Of a DNA stretch of 49,238 nucleotides, positions 33,847 to 42,253 are shown piece after piece. This stretch comes from JAAYJM01 sp964498585. GTDB lineage: Bacteria > Bacteroidota > Ignavibacteria > Kapaibacteriales > UBA2268. Position 1 is the stretch's first letter, and the number at the start of each line of letters is the position of its first letter. The stretch is taken from the NCBI GenBank assembly GCA_964498585.1, contig CAZCHH010000022.1:1-49238 (forward strand), written 5' to 3'. The translations under genes and the position numbers were made by a program. Under the pieces are notes generated by a model. That model was given only the letters and a program-made list of their open reading frames with translations, was not told where the DNA came from and ran no database searches.

Positions 33847-34419
33847 ATGAAAAATTATTTATACATATTGCTGATTTGCTTGTTGAGTTATACCAATGTG
33901 TTTGCTAATAACAGCACTTCAAATAAAAGACATTTTGAAGTCGGTATTGGGCTGGGGACATCGCTTTTATTAAATGCTCCGTCAAATCAGGCAAGAGAAA
34001 TAATGTTTTTTCCAACCGTTCAGGCATTTTGGAAACCGGGAAAACATCTAAACATTGGCATTGAATCTGGATATATGAGCATTATGAGTAAAACTGATAA
34101 AGGAATTGAAACTGATTTTGGTAAAACTGATTTTGAAGCAAAACTATCAGCAATTCCTCTTGAAATAGTATTTGATTTGAATTTTGATAGAATTGATTTG
34201 TATGGGGGGCTTGGAGTTGCTTTTATAAGTTCAAAAATCATAGCTTTTGAAGAAACATCGTCTGTAAATAGAATAGCCGGTTCTTTTTACTATGGTTTGG
34301 GCTATAAGATTTTTACATTTTCGACTTTCTCAATCGAAATAATTGGTAACGTTCATTATATGGAAATAATAAAAAAATCTGTAGCAAGCGTTTCTGTGTT
34401 TTCAAGTGCGGAGTTTTGA
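33847..34419 (+). CDS. Small outer-membrane beta-barrel protein
   Basis: A 190-residue protein from the ATG at 33847, 4 bases after the GDPD stop; an upstream in-frame ATG (33817) lies inside the previous gene and would precede the signal peptide unnaturally. The signal peptide (MKNYLYILLICLLSYTNVFA) is followed by strands such as FEVGIGLGTSLLLN, LNIGIESGYMSI, IDLYGGLGVAFIS and FYYGLGYKIF, and the protein ends in Phe (SSAEF). It is a small barrel of the outer-membrane protein superfamily. Function unknown; it probably shares a transcript with the preceding lipoprotein. Confidence 0.65.
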   Translation: MKNYLYILLICLLSYTNVFANNSTSNKRHFEVGIGLGTSLLLNAPSNQAREIMFFPTVQAFWKPGKHLNIGIESGYMSIMSKTDKGIETDFGKTDFEAKLSAIPLEIVFDLNFDRIDLYGGLGVAFISSKIIAFEETSSVNRIAGSFYYGLGYKIFTFSTFSIEIIGNVHYMEIIKKSVASVSVFSSAEF

Positions 34420-34501
34420 GATAATGCAAAGATGGATTTTTCGGTGAAATGATTAAATATTATTACACAAAATATTAGAAGCAATCCACATAAAATGAAT
34501 T

Positions 34502-35380
34502 TTAAAAAGTAAATACAAATCCAAATTTTATACCATCATAGCTTAAGGCATAATTAGAATTAAAAGGAAAAAATTGTTTATTTCTTCTTAATTCATAAAT
34601 CAAAACAGAACAAGCACTTTTCGAAATAAAATTTAATAATGGACCGTAATTATTATTATATTTTATAATTTCGTAACTCCAGAAATCAAGTGTTCTTTGG
34701 AAAATCAGTTCAATGAATGAAGAACCAAGCCATTTCCCCAAAGCAACATTTTGAAAAGTCAAACTATGAAAATAAGAAATATTAAGATTAATAATGTCCG
34801 TTAAATTATACATAATGCCAGATTCGAAGCTTGTTCCGAATTTCATTTCTTCATCAAATTTATCAAATTCAATTTGCTCTTTTTCGTTTGCTGCAGCAAG
34901 TTCAATATCAATATGAGACCAATTTAGTGAGCCAGTATGATAAAAAGTAAGAAAGGACGAATCAGAAAAAATATGGCCATACCCATTTTTATAAGCAAAT
35001 CCGAAAGTCCAATTATCTGTAGTGATGTCTTTGTTTAAACTTTTCGGCTTCAAATGAGATGAAATATTTGCTATGTGAGCAAAATCTGAAGCATAATATA
35101 AAATATTTTCTAATCCTAAATCTTCACTATATTCATAACGTGTAAATCCGTAAGAGAGTTCAATTGGATAAGAAACAGAGAATTTAGTTAAGAAATTTTT
35201 TATGGGAATAGATGGAATACAATAGCCATAATTTATACTAATTGTAGGTTGATTTTCTATCCATTTAGGAATTACAAACATTCTTTCCAAAAGAAATTTA
35301 TAATTTGTTTCCTCAATGCACTTCAAGTTTTGACTGAAAGCAATGCCAAGCAATAATATACAAAAAATCCTTTTAATCAT
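34502..35380 (-). CDS. Exported protein of unknown function, possible outer-membrane barrel
   Basis: A 292-residue protein with a signal peptide (about 1-20, IFCILLLGIAFSQ) and a mature part with amphipathic strands (ISINYGYCIP, YPIELSYGFTRYEY, WTFGFAYKNGYGHIF, IINLNISYFHSLTF), ending GIKFGFVFTF with a C-terminal Phe. This suits an outer-membrane barrel, though no family is recognised. Its start overlaps the glycosyltransferase stop by 8 bases; it is the last gene of the minus-strand run with the two-component and glycosyltransferase genes. Confidence 0.6.
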   Translation of the reverse strand: MIKRIFCILLLGIAFSQNLKCIEETNYKFLLERMFVIPKWIENQPTISINYGYCIPSIPIKNFLTKFSVSYPIELSYGFTRYEYSEDLGLENILYYASDFAHIANISSHLKPKSLNKDITTDNWTFGFAYKNGYGHIFSDSSFLTFYHTGSLNWSHIDIELAAANEKEQIEFDKFDEEMKFGTSFESGIMYNLTDIINLNISYFHSLTFQNVALGKWLGSSFIELIFQRTLDFWSYEIIKYNNNYGPLLNFISKSACSVLIYELRRNKQFFPFNSNYALSYDGIKFGFVFTF

Positions 35381-36662
35381 TATTTAAGAGACGTTCATAT
35401 TCATTAATCATTATACCAATATTTCTTTTCCATGTATATTTCTCTTCAATTAATTTCCTTGCATTTTTTCCTAATTGACGTGCTATTTCGTAATTATTTA
35501 AGAGGAAAAGAACTTTTTCAGCGAAATCTTCAGCACTTGAGCAAACGAACAATCCATCATTTTCTGTCGCTTCAATTCCTTCGGCAGAAACAGGTGTTGC
35601 AACTATGGGAAGCTCCATTGCCATAGCTTCAAGAATTTTTATTCTAATGCCAGAACCAACGAAAAGTGGTGCGATATAAACGCTTGCATTGTTTAAAAAT
35701 GGAGTTACGCTTTGAACATATCCGAGAAGCTGCAAACCATTTGAAATATTTTTATTTAAATTATCGGATTCTTGAATTATTGAATTTTGATCAAAATCCT
35801 GAATTTCATTTTCAAATTTAGTTTTTTCAAAAAATTCTTTTGGAATATTCTTTCCGATTATTGAAAGAAATACATCTTTTTTTTGTTTTCTAACTAAAGG
35901 TAAAACAGAGTTGATAAACCAACGGAGACCATTAACATTGTGAACCCAGTTAAAAGTAGTAGCAATAATGATTTGATTTCTGTTTCTTTTAATTTCAAAT
36001 GGCTTCCAAATGTTTAAATCGACTCCGGCACTTGCAACAATCACATTAGCTTTTGGAGAAAGCTCCATTGCTTTTTGCTTGTCTATATCTGTAATAGCAA
36101 AGCAAACATCAGCTTTTTCATATAAAAACTTTTCTTGCTCTCGAAGCAGTTTTGCCTGAGATTCTACAAATAATCTTTTTGGATTATGCTTTGGAAGTGA
36201 TTCTGCATAGCGCTGCCAGATAATAAATTCAATATTATTCAAACGAATTCCAACAGGAGCGCCGCAAATTGATTTTGCATAAAGAGCAAGTGGAGCCATA
36301 CAGGAATGCTCTGAATGGATAATATCAAATGTATGTTCTTTCAACAAGCAGTTAATTATATTTTTAATTCTATTATTAAAATGCTTGGTAATATATAAAG
36401 ATTGGTGGCTAATAACTGCTTTAATAATACGAGGGATAGTGTTATTTGTAGAATGTTTAACGAAATATGGATTTGAATTTTTAAAATAATTATTTACAAT
36501 CTTTTCTGGAATTTCGTTTTGATGAAAGCAAAAAAAAGTAACATCGTGGCTATGATTAACAAATTGCAAGTAAGTATTTGCAATGCTAATTTTGCCACCA
36601 TCATCACTTGGGAATGGAACTTGAGGAGCAAGTTGTAAAATACGTAAATTTCTTTGCTCCAC
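35373..36662 (-). CDS. Family 4-type glycosyltransferase
   Basis: A 429-residue GT-B fold enzyme that should transfer a sugar from a nucleotide-sugar donor to a surface polysaccharide or lipid acceptor. The N-terminal acceptor half begins LRILQLAPQVPFPSDDGGKI, with the glycine-rich loop for donor phosphate. The C-terminal donor half has FNWVHNVNGLRWF, LLGYVQSVTPFLNNASVYIAP, and the signature GSGIRIKILEAMAMELPIVA, where the EAMAxxxP(I/V)VA pattern holds the catalytic-region Glu. Its start lies 3 bases after the histidine-kinase-like gene's stop. Sugar specificity cannot be read. Confidence 0.88.
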   Translation of the reverse strand: MEQRNLRILQLAPQVPFPSDDGGKISIANTYLQFVNHSHDVTFFCFHQNEIPEKIVNNYFKNSNPYFVKHSTNNTIPRIIKAVISHQSLYITKHFNNRIKNIINCLLKEHTFDIIHSEHSCMAPLALYAKSICGAPVGIRLNNIEFIIWQRYAESLPKHNPKRLFVESQAKLLREQEKFLYEKADVCFAITDIDKQKAMELSPKANVIVASAGVDLNIWKPFEIKRNRNQIIIATTFNWVHNVNGLRWFINSVLPLVRKQKKDVFLSIIGKNIPKEFFEKTKFENEIQDFDQNSIIQESDNLNKNISNGLQLLGYVQSVTPFLNNASVYIAPLFVGSGIRIKILEAMAMELPIVATPVSAEGIEATENDGLFVCSSAEDFAEKVLFLLNNYEIARQLGKNARKLIEEKYTWKRNIGIMINEYERLLNND

Positions 36663-36664
36663 AA

Positions 36665-38866
36665 TTAATCTTCACTTTGTTTATGAAAAGGTAAATAAAT
36701 TTGAACTAAGTTTCCTTCTTCAGCTCCGAATGTTTCTACAGACATACTTCCATTTAAGATATGAAGTTTTGAATTTGCCATTGCTAAATTTAGCATAACG
36801 TCATTTTTATCATCTTTTAATGATTCAATTATATTTCCAGTATGGTTTTTGTAAACTTCAATCATTTCGGCAACGAACTTATTGGGACTGGTAAGAATCT
36901 GTATTTCAGCTGCTTCTTCTTGAGAATTTGAATTTGATAATACACTTAATTCGCTTGTTTCAATTCCTTTTGTTAGAGCAAGAATCACATTTTTCAGAGA
37001 ATCTAGTATAAGATTATAATCGCCTAAAACAGTAATTTCTTCACTATCTTCAAGAATTTTGACAGCAATTTCAATAGCATTATCCATTTCTTCTTTTATT
37101 AAAAAACTAACCTGCTTAATCGTTTCGTTAACAATTATTGGAGACAATTCTTTGTAACTGCTTTCTTTTCCAAGAGCCACATCTATTATGTCAGAAACAA
37201 AGGTGAAAAGCTCTTCAGAACTTTGTTCTGCTAATTGGATAAATAAATCGTGTTCCTCTTCAGATTCGTAAATTTTTTGTGAAATTAATTGTAAGTAACC
37301 AATAATACCTGTGAGTGAGTTTCTTAACTGATGGCTCAATTTAGTCATAAAATAAGATTTAAATTCGCTTGCTTCTTTTGTGAATTGTTCAGCGAGCTGA
37401 ATTTGTTTTGTCTTCAGTCTTTCTTCTTCTTCTGCTTTCTTTTCTAAAGTAACATCTCGCCCTATTGTATAAATTAATCCATCTTGAATTGAAATATTCA
37501 GATTCCAATTTACCCAAACATTTTGATTTTCATTGCCTTTCATCAAAACATCAATTCTATCATTGACAATATCTGAACTTTGGTTAACTTTATTGAGAAA
37601 TAGTTTTATATCATCAGAATTAACTAACAGTTCACTAATATTTTTCCCAATTAATTCTAAAGGTTCAAGACCGAAAAGCAATTTAGAAGCTGGATTCATT
37701 GATTTACAGTTTCCTTCCAAATCTAAAACTGAAATAATGTCATTTGACATTTCAACGATACGTCTTTGAGAACGAGTCATACGTTCCGCTAAATCAACAG
37801 CTCTTGCCCTTGAAGTAATTACAGACAAAACAAAACCAAAGAAAGAAAAGCTAATAATAACTGATAAAATTAAGCTGATTAAAGGCAAAGCTTGCTGCAA
37901 GCCAGAGCCAAATTCTGGAATTGTAGCAAATTTAATTAAGAAAGTTTTATCTGCTATTTTTAATACTTGAGTTTGTTCTAATTTATCGTATTCAAGTTTG
38001 GATAATTCATAATTTGATGAATGGTAATAAATTTTATTTGTTAATGTTTCTTCAATTCCAAAGAATAGAATTGAGGTATCGCTTGCAATTCTGTTAGTTG
38101 ATAATGCTTCTTCAAAGAATTTATGAATATTAGATTCTACAATTACAACACCCATAAAGTTTTTCTTCCTTAAATCTATGGAATGTATTGCAGAATCCTT
38201 ATTGTAAACAGGAGCAATCAAATAGAAACCGAGTGTATCATTACCTCTTATATCAAAAACCGGAGTTGAAACTATTTTGTTACTATCGCGTGATTTTTCA
38301 ATAGCTTTTCTAACGATTGGATAATAAGCTAAATCTTTTCCAAAAAGATGGAAATTTTTTTGTTGAGGAACAATATAAAATATTGGGAAATAATTATTTC
38401 TAAGTCCTTTAGGATATACTTTAAAGTTAAGTATTCCTGTGCGTTGCATATCAAATTCCCTGTCATCTTTATTTTCGGGAGTGATTAATGGTGTATATGC
38501 AATAGACATAATAGAAGGATAAGTATTAGCTGGAACAGATGCATATAAATCGAAGAAATCTTTAACAACAAGTGTTAAACTTTTGTAAACACCTTGTAGC
38601 TGTTGAATGATTTCTACGTTAGTTTGGTGTTTTCGCTCAAGACGAGTCATAACTGAATTTACTGCTTTATCAAATGCTTTTTGATTGTCTTGGTCAACTC
38701 TGTCTTTTAAATAAAAATAAATGACTATGCTAATCACCATGGAAACAAATAATATTAAAAAAGCAGGGTAAGTTTTCGAGAAATTAAGCAGTACTTTTCT
38801 CCTACTTGCAGCTTCCCTGATAATACTGTCTATTGAAGCATTATCATTTGTATTATTTTTGTTCAT
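36665..38866 (-). CDS. CHASE/PAS sensor histidine-kinase-like protein with degenerate ATPase domain
   Basis: A 733-residue membrane sensor. Membrane helix at about 34-53, periplasmic CHASE-like domain (about 80-315; GILNFKVYPKG, FYLIAPVY), second helix (about 328-351), PAS domain (about 365-475), then a HisKA dimerisation helix with phospho-acceptor His512 in KLSHQLRNSLTGIIGYL. The C-terminal part is where HATPase_c should be. It retains GDYNLILDSLKNVILAL at the N-box position but has no NLxxNAxK, no DxGxG and no GxGLGL; a final GSMSVETFGAEEGNLVQIYLPF resembles the end of the fold. ATP binding is therefore doubtful. It overlaps the receiver gene upstream by 14 bases. Confidence 0.82.
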   Translation of the reverse strand: MNKNNTNDNASIDSIIREAASRRKVLLNFSKTYPAFLILFVSMVISIVIYFYLKDRVDQDNQKAFDKAVNSVMTRLERKHQTNVEIIQQLQGVYKSLTLVVKDFFDLYASVPANTYPSIMSIAYTPLITPENKDDREFDMQRTGILNFKVYPKGLRNNYFPIFYIVPQQKNFHLFGKDLAYYPIVRKAIEKSRDSNKIVSTPVFDIRGNDTLGFYLIAPVYNKDSAIHSIDLRKKNFMGVVIVESNIHKFFEEALSTNRIASDTSILFFGIEETLTNKIYYHSSNYELSKLEYDKLEQTQVLKIADKTFLIKFATIPEFGSGLQQALPLISLILSVIISFSFFGFVLSVITSRARAVDLAERMTRSQRRIVEMSNDIISVLDLEGNCKSMNPASKLLFGLEPLELIGKNISELLVNSDDIKLFLNKVNQSSDIVNDRIDVLMKGNENQNVWVNWNLNISIQDGLIYTIGRDVTLEKKAEEEERLKTKQIQLAEQFTKEASEFKSYFMTKLSHQLRNSLTGIIGYLQLISQKIYESEEEHDLFIQLAEQSSEELFTFVSDIIDVALGKESSYKELSPIIVNETIKQVSFLIKEEMDNAIEIAVKILEDSEEITVLGDYNLILDSLKNVILALTKGIETSELSVLSNSNSQEEAAEIQILTSPNKFVAEMIEVYKNHTGNIIESLKDDKNDVMLNLAMANSKLHILNGSMSVETFGAEEGNLVQIYLPFHKQSED

Positions 38867-39245
38867 TCTTTTTCCTTATTACTTCTTCAATGTCATTTGC
38901 AAAATTTGCAATATTAATTGGTTTAGAAATATATGAATCGAATCCCATATCTAAGAACTTTTGTCTGTCGTTAGTATGAGCAAAACCTGTTGCAGCTATA
39001 ATTGAAATTCTATCTCCACCCTTTTTTGTTCTAACAAAGTGTAAAATATCTGTACCGTTCATATCTGGCAAAAGAATATCAACTAACAAGCAATCCGGCT
39101 CATTATTTCTCAACCAATCAATTGTTTGTTTACCATCTGGAAAATCAACTGTTTGAAAACCATATTTTTTAAGCAATGTGCAATATAGCTTTCTTATCGG
39201 AAGATTATCTTCTACTACACATATTTGATATTGTTTTTCTTCCAT
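38853..39245 (-). CDS. Response regulator receiver protein
   Basis: A 130-residue single-domain receiver: acidic pair E12-D13 (VVEDN), phosphoacceptor D56 (LLVDILLPDMNG), switch region IIAATG, and the Lys of ISKPIN. It is the first gene of the minus-strand run and overlaps the sensor gene start by 14 bases, so the two are expected to work together. With no output domain it would act by protein contact or as a phosphate relay. Confidence 0.88.
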   Translation of the reverse strand: MEEKQYQICVVEDNLPIRKLYCTLLKKYGFQTVDFPDGKQTIDWLRNNEPDCLLVDILLPDMNGTDILHFVRTKKGGDRISIIAATGFAHTNDRQKFLDMGFDSYISKPINIANFANDIEEVIRKKNEQK

Positions 39246-39459
39246 AATCTTTTCTTCAATTTATTATGTTAAATATACAAATTAGTAAAATTTTTTTAAT
39301 TAAAAAAGTATATTTAATAACTTGAATTTTATTGTTTATTAAGTATTATTTCCATAATATTTTTTTTTAACTAAATGTTAAAAAGAATTTTTAAAATTGT
39401 TATATCATTTCCTATTTGAAATAATACATATAGTCGTATATATTAATTAATATTTTTCT

Positions 39460-39613
39460 GTCATTATAGCTTATGCCTGCATCCGTCTTGGGTAAGCAAG
39501 TGAGCTTGCTCACTTGTTTCATTTGGGCAAGCCCAGATGCATCCGTGAAATAGCTAATATCGAATGGAGATTGAACAATATAAGATGGATTCTTAAATTC
39601 GTCAGAACGACAA
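39460..39613. repeat. Dispersed repeat family C copy 2
   Basis: Shares TGAGCTTGCTCACTTG, CATTTGGGCAAGC, GATGCATCCGTGAAATA and TTGAACAATA...GATGGATTCT with the copy at 27859-28008. Any open frame here is repeat-derived. Confidence 0.7.
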
Positions 39614-39637
39614 GTCAAATTGTCAAATATTTTTCCA

Positions 39638-39666
39638 GTCATACGAGCAACAAGTTGATAGCATGA
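39638..39666. repeat. Repeat family D, short copy
   Basis: GTCATACGAGCAACAAGTTG then ATAGCATGAC. Longer copies of the same family lie at 45090-45399 after sufD. Confidence 0.6.
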
Positions 39667-39680
39667 CATTCACTCTCTTC

Positions 39681-39712
39681 ACTTTCGTAAAGTTTCTTAA
39701 CTTTTCGAAAGT
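39681..39712. repeat. Repeat family E hairpin, copy 1
   Basis: ACTTTCGTAAAGTT pairs with AACTTTTCGAAAGT around a short loop. The same hairpin is at 45408-45439. Each lies downstream of one half of the minus-strand suf genes and could end transcription there. Confidence 0.65.
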
Positions 39713-39723
39713 TTAGCAAGTAT

Positions 39724-39816
39724 TAATAACCCAATAACCCAATAACCCAATAACCCAATAACCTAATAACCCAATAACTCAACAACTCAATAACTTAATA
39801 ACCCAATAACCAGCAA
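39724..39816. repeat. Tandem 8-base repeat (AATAACCC)
   Basis: About eleven units of AATAACCC and close variants (AATAACTC, AATAACCT), ending exactly at the sufU stop codon. A related array lies at 47737-47802. Confidence 0.85.
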
Positions 39817-40269
39817 CTATTCAGTAGATACCGGCTGACTTTCTTTCTCTAGAGCAGCAACAAGAGTGTGCCAGGCAAGGGAGGCGCATTTAATACGCGT
39901 TGGAAATTCACGCACTCCAGAAAATACTGCTAATTTGCCCAAACTGTCTAAATCAAATACTTCGTCTTTATCTGTTGTAACAAGATGATGGAATTTTTCA
40001 AAAAGTTCTTTTACTTCTTCAAGTTTTTTTCCTTTAAGCAAGGTTGTCATTATCGAAGCTGATGCTTTTGAAATAGCGCATCCCGATGATTTAAAACTAA
40101 TGTCTTTAATTATTCCATCTTCAACATCAATGTAAATTTCTATTTGGTCTCCGCATAAAGGATTATGTCCTTCTGCAGTGTGATTGTGATGCTCCAAGAC
40201 ACCAAAGTTTCTTGGATTTTTATTATGGTCTAAAATGACTTGTTGATATAATTCGCTTAACTCGTTCAT
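39817..40269 (-). CDS. sufU: Iron-sulfur cluster assembly protein SufU
   Basis: A 150-residue U-type protein that accepts sulfur from SufS. Zinc or cluster ligands C39 and D41 (NPLCGD), C64 (SSGCAISKAS) and C128 (RIKCASLAW) are present, with the insertion between the second and third cysteines (about 78-105) that marks SufU rather than IscU. It lies 4 bases after sufS on the same strand. Function with SufS is expected; SufCD are encoded further upstream beyond an accessory block. Confidence 0.92.
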   Translation of the reverse strand: MNELSELYQQVILDHNKNPRNFGVLEHHNHTAEGHNPLCGDQIEIYIDVEDGIIKDISFKSSGCAISKASASIMTTLLKGKKLEEVKELFEKFHHLVTTDKDEVFDLDSLGKLAVFSGVREFPTRIKCASLAWHTLVAALEKESQPVSTE

Positions 40270-40273
40270 AACT

Positions 40274-41491
40274 TTATTTGAATAATTGAATAGCTTTTTT
40301 AATTGATTCTACAAAGACGTCAATTTCTTCTTTTGTATTGTAAATTGCAAAAGAAGCACGCGAAGTAGCGGGAATGCAGAAGCGGTGCATAACTGGCTCG
40401 GTGCAGTGATGACCAGTGCGGATTGCAACGCCGTCAACGTCAAGGAAAGTGCCTATATCGTGTGGGTGAATGTCTTCAATCACAAAGGAAAGAACAGCAG
40501 ATTTTTCCTTTGCACGTCCTATAATAGTTAGTTCAGGTATTTCCAATACTTTTTCAGTTGCGTAATCCAAAAGTTCTGCTTCATACTTTTCAATTTCATC
40601 ATAGCCAATGCTTTCGATGAAACGAATAGCTTCGGCAAGAGCAATAACGCCAGAAATGTCGGGGGTGCCTGCCTCGAATTTATAAGGAATATCATTGAAA
40701 ATTGTTCTTTCGAAGCGAACTGATTTAATCATATCGCCACCACCCTGATAGGGAGGCATCGCTTCTAAAAAATTCTTTTTTCCGTAAAGAACACCAATTC
40801 CAGTAGGCCCATACATTTTATGACCCGAAAATGCTAGGAAATCGCAATCCAATTCTTTCACGTCAATTTTCTTGTGATGTATTGCCTGAGCTGCATCAAT
40901 AAGTACCGGAATACCCAGCGAATGTGCTTTCTTTATTATATGCTTAACTGGATTAATCGTTCCAAGCGAATTAGAAATATATACTACAGATACGAACTTT
41001 GTCTTTTCATTTAAGAGTTTTTCGAACTCATCTAAAAGCAACTCGCCATCATCATTCATTGGAATTACTTTTAGCTTTATACCGAGTTCTTTTTCAAGCA
41101 TTTGCCATGGAACAATGTTTGAATGATGTTCCATAGCTGAAATGATGATTTCATCACCTTCTTTGAAATTGCTTCTGCCGTAAGTTGCAGCAATAAGGTT
41201 AATTGCTTCGGTAGTGCCGCGTGTAAAAATTATTTCGCTGTCTTTTTCAGCATTAATAAATTTCTGAACCAACTTCCTTGATTTTTCAAATTCATCAGTA
41301 GCAAGGTTGCTGAGATAATGCACTCCACGATGGACGTTGCTGTTTAATGAAGTATAATAGTGAACGAGCGAATCAATCACGCTTTGCGGCTTTTGCGTGG
41401 TAGCAGCGTTATCTAAATAAACGAGTGGTTTCTCCCTAACCAATGTTTTTAGTATAGGGAACTGGCTTCTTATTTCTTGTATGTTTAGCAT
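40274..41491 (-). CDS. sufS: Cysteine desulfurase SufS
   Basis: A 405-residue PLP enzyme of the group II NifS family, converting cysteine to alanine and enzyme-bound persulfide. LDNAATTQKPQSV opens the fold; AMEHHSNIVPWQ (119-130) and LIDAAQAIHHKKID (198-210) contact PLP; Lys225 in FSGHKMYGPTGIG forms the Schiff base; and Cys363 in RTGHHCTEPVM is the sulfur-accepting residue. Length is normal. It is followed by sufU. In many relatives it directly follows sufD, but here about 4 kb separates the two. Confidence 0.95.
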   Translation of the reverse strand: MLNIQEIRSQFPILKTLVREKPLVYLDNAATTQKPQSVIDSLVHYYTSLNSNVHRGVHYLSNLATDEFEKSRKLVQKFINAEKDSEIIFTRGTTEAINLIAATYGRSNFKEGDEIIISAMEHHSNIVPWQMLEKELGIKLKVIPMNDDGELLLDEFEKLLNEKTKFVSVVYISNSLGTINPVKHIIKKAHSLGIPVLIDAAQAIHHKKIDVKELDCDFLAFSGHKMYGPTGIGVLYGKKNFLEAMPPYQGGGDMIKSVRFERTIFNDIPYKFEAGTPDISGVIALAEAIRFIESIGYDEIEKYEAELLDYATEKVLEIPELTIIGRAKEKSAVLSFVIEDIHPHDIGTFLDVDGVAIRTGHHCTEPVMHRFCIPATSRASFAIYNTKEEIDVFVESIKKAIQLFK

Positions 41492-41496
41492 TTTTT

Positions 41497-41535
41497 TTAA
41501 TTATTAATTATTAATTATTAATTATTAATTTTTAA
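41497..41535. repeat. Tandem 7-base repeat (TTATTAA)
   Basis: Five consecutive units of TTATTAA, the last with one change, between sufS and the three-Cys-motif gene, at the inner edge of the accessory block. Confidence 0.8.
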
Positions 41536-41545
41536 TTGTTTATGG

Positions 41546-42253
41546 TTAATAAGTTGGCATTTCATCGTAAATTTTGCCTTCTAAAATTCTTCCTTGCTTC
41601 TTTTTATTAATACCACCCCATTGTTTAAAGAAGAAAGCAATTTTTTTCTTTTCACATTGTTTTTGAATGTCTAAAACCCATTCTTTTTCTATATGTCTGG
41701 CATTTGGACCAGATTCACCGCCCACAATTACCCAGTCAATATTTCTCAAATTCATTAGTTTTAAAGGTGATAAAAGTGGCTCTAAAGAAAGAAATCGAAT
41801 TGCTGCAGGAACTTCCCGTAAAAAGTCAATTCTTTCCAAATACTCTGCTGATTCTACTGTAACTCCAACCCAAATATTAGGAGTCCATTTCAAACGATTT
41901 GAATAATGGTATAGTAATTCAGCACGTTTTGTTAGAATTTGAAAAGTATGCTCCAGATTATCATTCATAACTTTAAATACTTTTTCGATAAAGCTAAAAG
42001 GAATATCCTCGTGGAATAAATCGCTCATCGAATTAACGAACACCATTCTGCTTGTGTTCCATTTGTATGGTTCTTTTAGTAATTCAGGATGCAATGCAAC
42101 TTCAAAACCATTTTTGTATTTAGCAATTCCCATACTTTTCAATCTTAAAGCCATTTTTTCAGCATAGCAGTTTTTACAACCAGTTGATATTTTAGTGCAA
42201 CCTGTTGTAGGATTCCAAGTAACTTCAGTCCATTCTATTTTAGTTGTTTTCAT
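41546..42253 (-). CDS. Three-Cys-motif protein (Gp37/Gp68 family, DUF5131)
   Basis: A 235-residue protein of the phage Gp37/Gp68 (DUF5131) family. IEWTEVTWNPTTGC opens it, and three cysteines C19, C26 and C29 (GCTKISTGCKNCYAEKMA) form the C-x6-C-x2-C motif, which resembles but is not the standard radical-SAM CxxxCxxC. Later motifs are MVFVNSMSDLFHEDIPF, FQILTKR, WVGVTVES, FLSLEPLL and WVIVGGESGPNAR, all usual for the family. Its ATG lies 14 bases inside the 3' end of the TcmP gene, so the pair is translationally coupled. A radical-SAM-type reaction is the common guess; the substrate is unknown. Confidence 0.88.
   Translation of the reverse strand: MKTTKIEWTEVTWNPTTGCTKISTGCKNCYAEKMALRLKSMGIAKYKNGFEVALHPELLKEPYKWNTSRMVFVNSMSDLFHEDIPFSFIEKVFKVMNDNLEHTFQILTKRAELLYHYSNRLKWTPNIWVGVTVESAEYLERIDFLREVPAAIRFLSLEPLLSPLKLMNLRNIDWVIVGGESGPNARHIEKEWVLDIQKQCEKKKIAFFFKQWGGINKKKQGRILEGKIYDEMPTY

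Noticed and set aside
39412..39669. 85-codon open frame on the minus strand (MSCYQLVARMTGKIF...)
   Set aside because: Made of family C and D repeat sequence; the same peptide pieces would arise from other repeat copies.
39724..39816. Telomere-like or origin iteron array
   Set aside because: Degenerate octamers of this kind also occur at 47737-47802, with no DnaA boxes or replication genes next to them; simple tandem repeat is the safer description.
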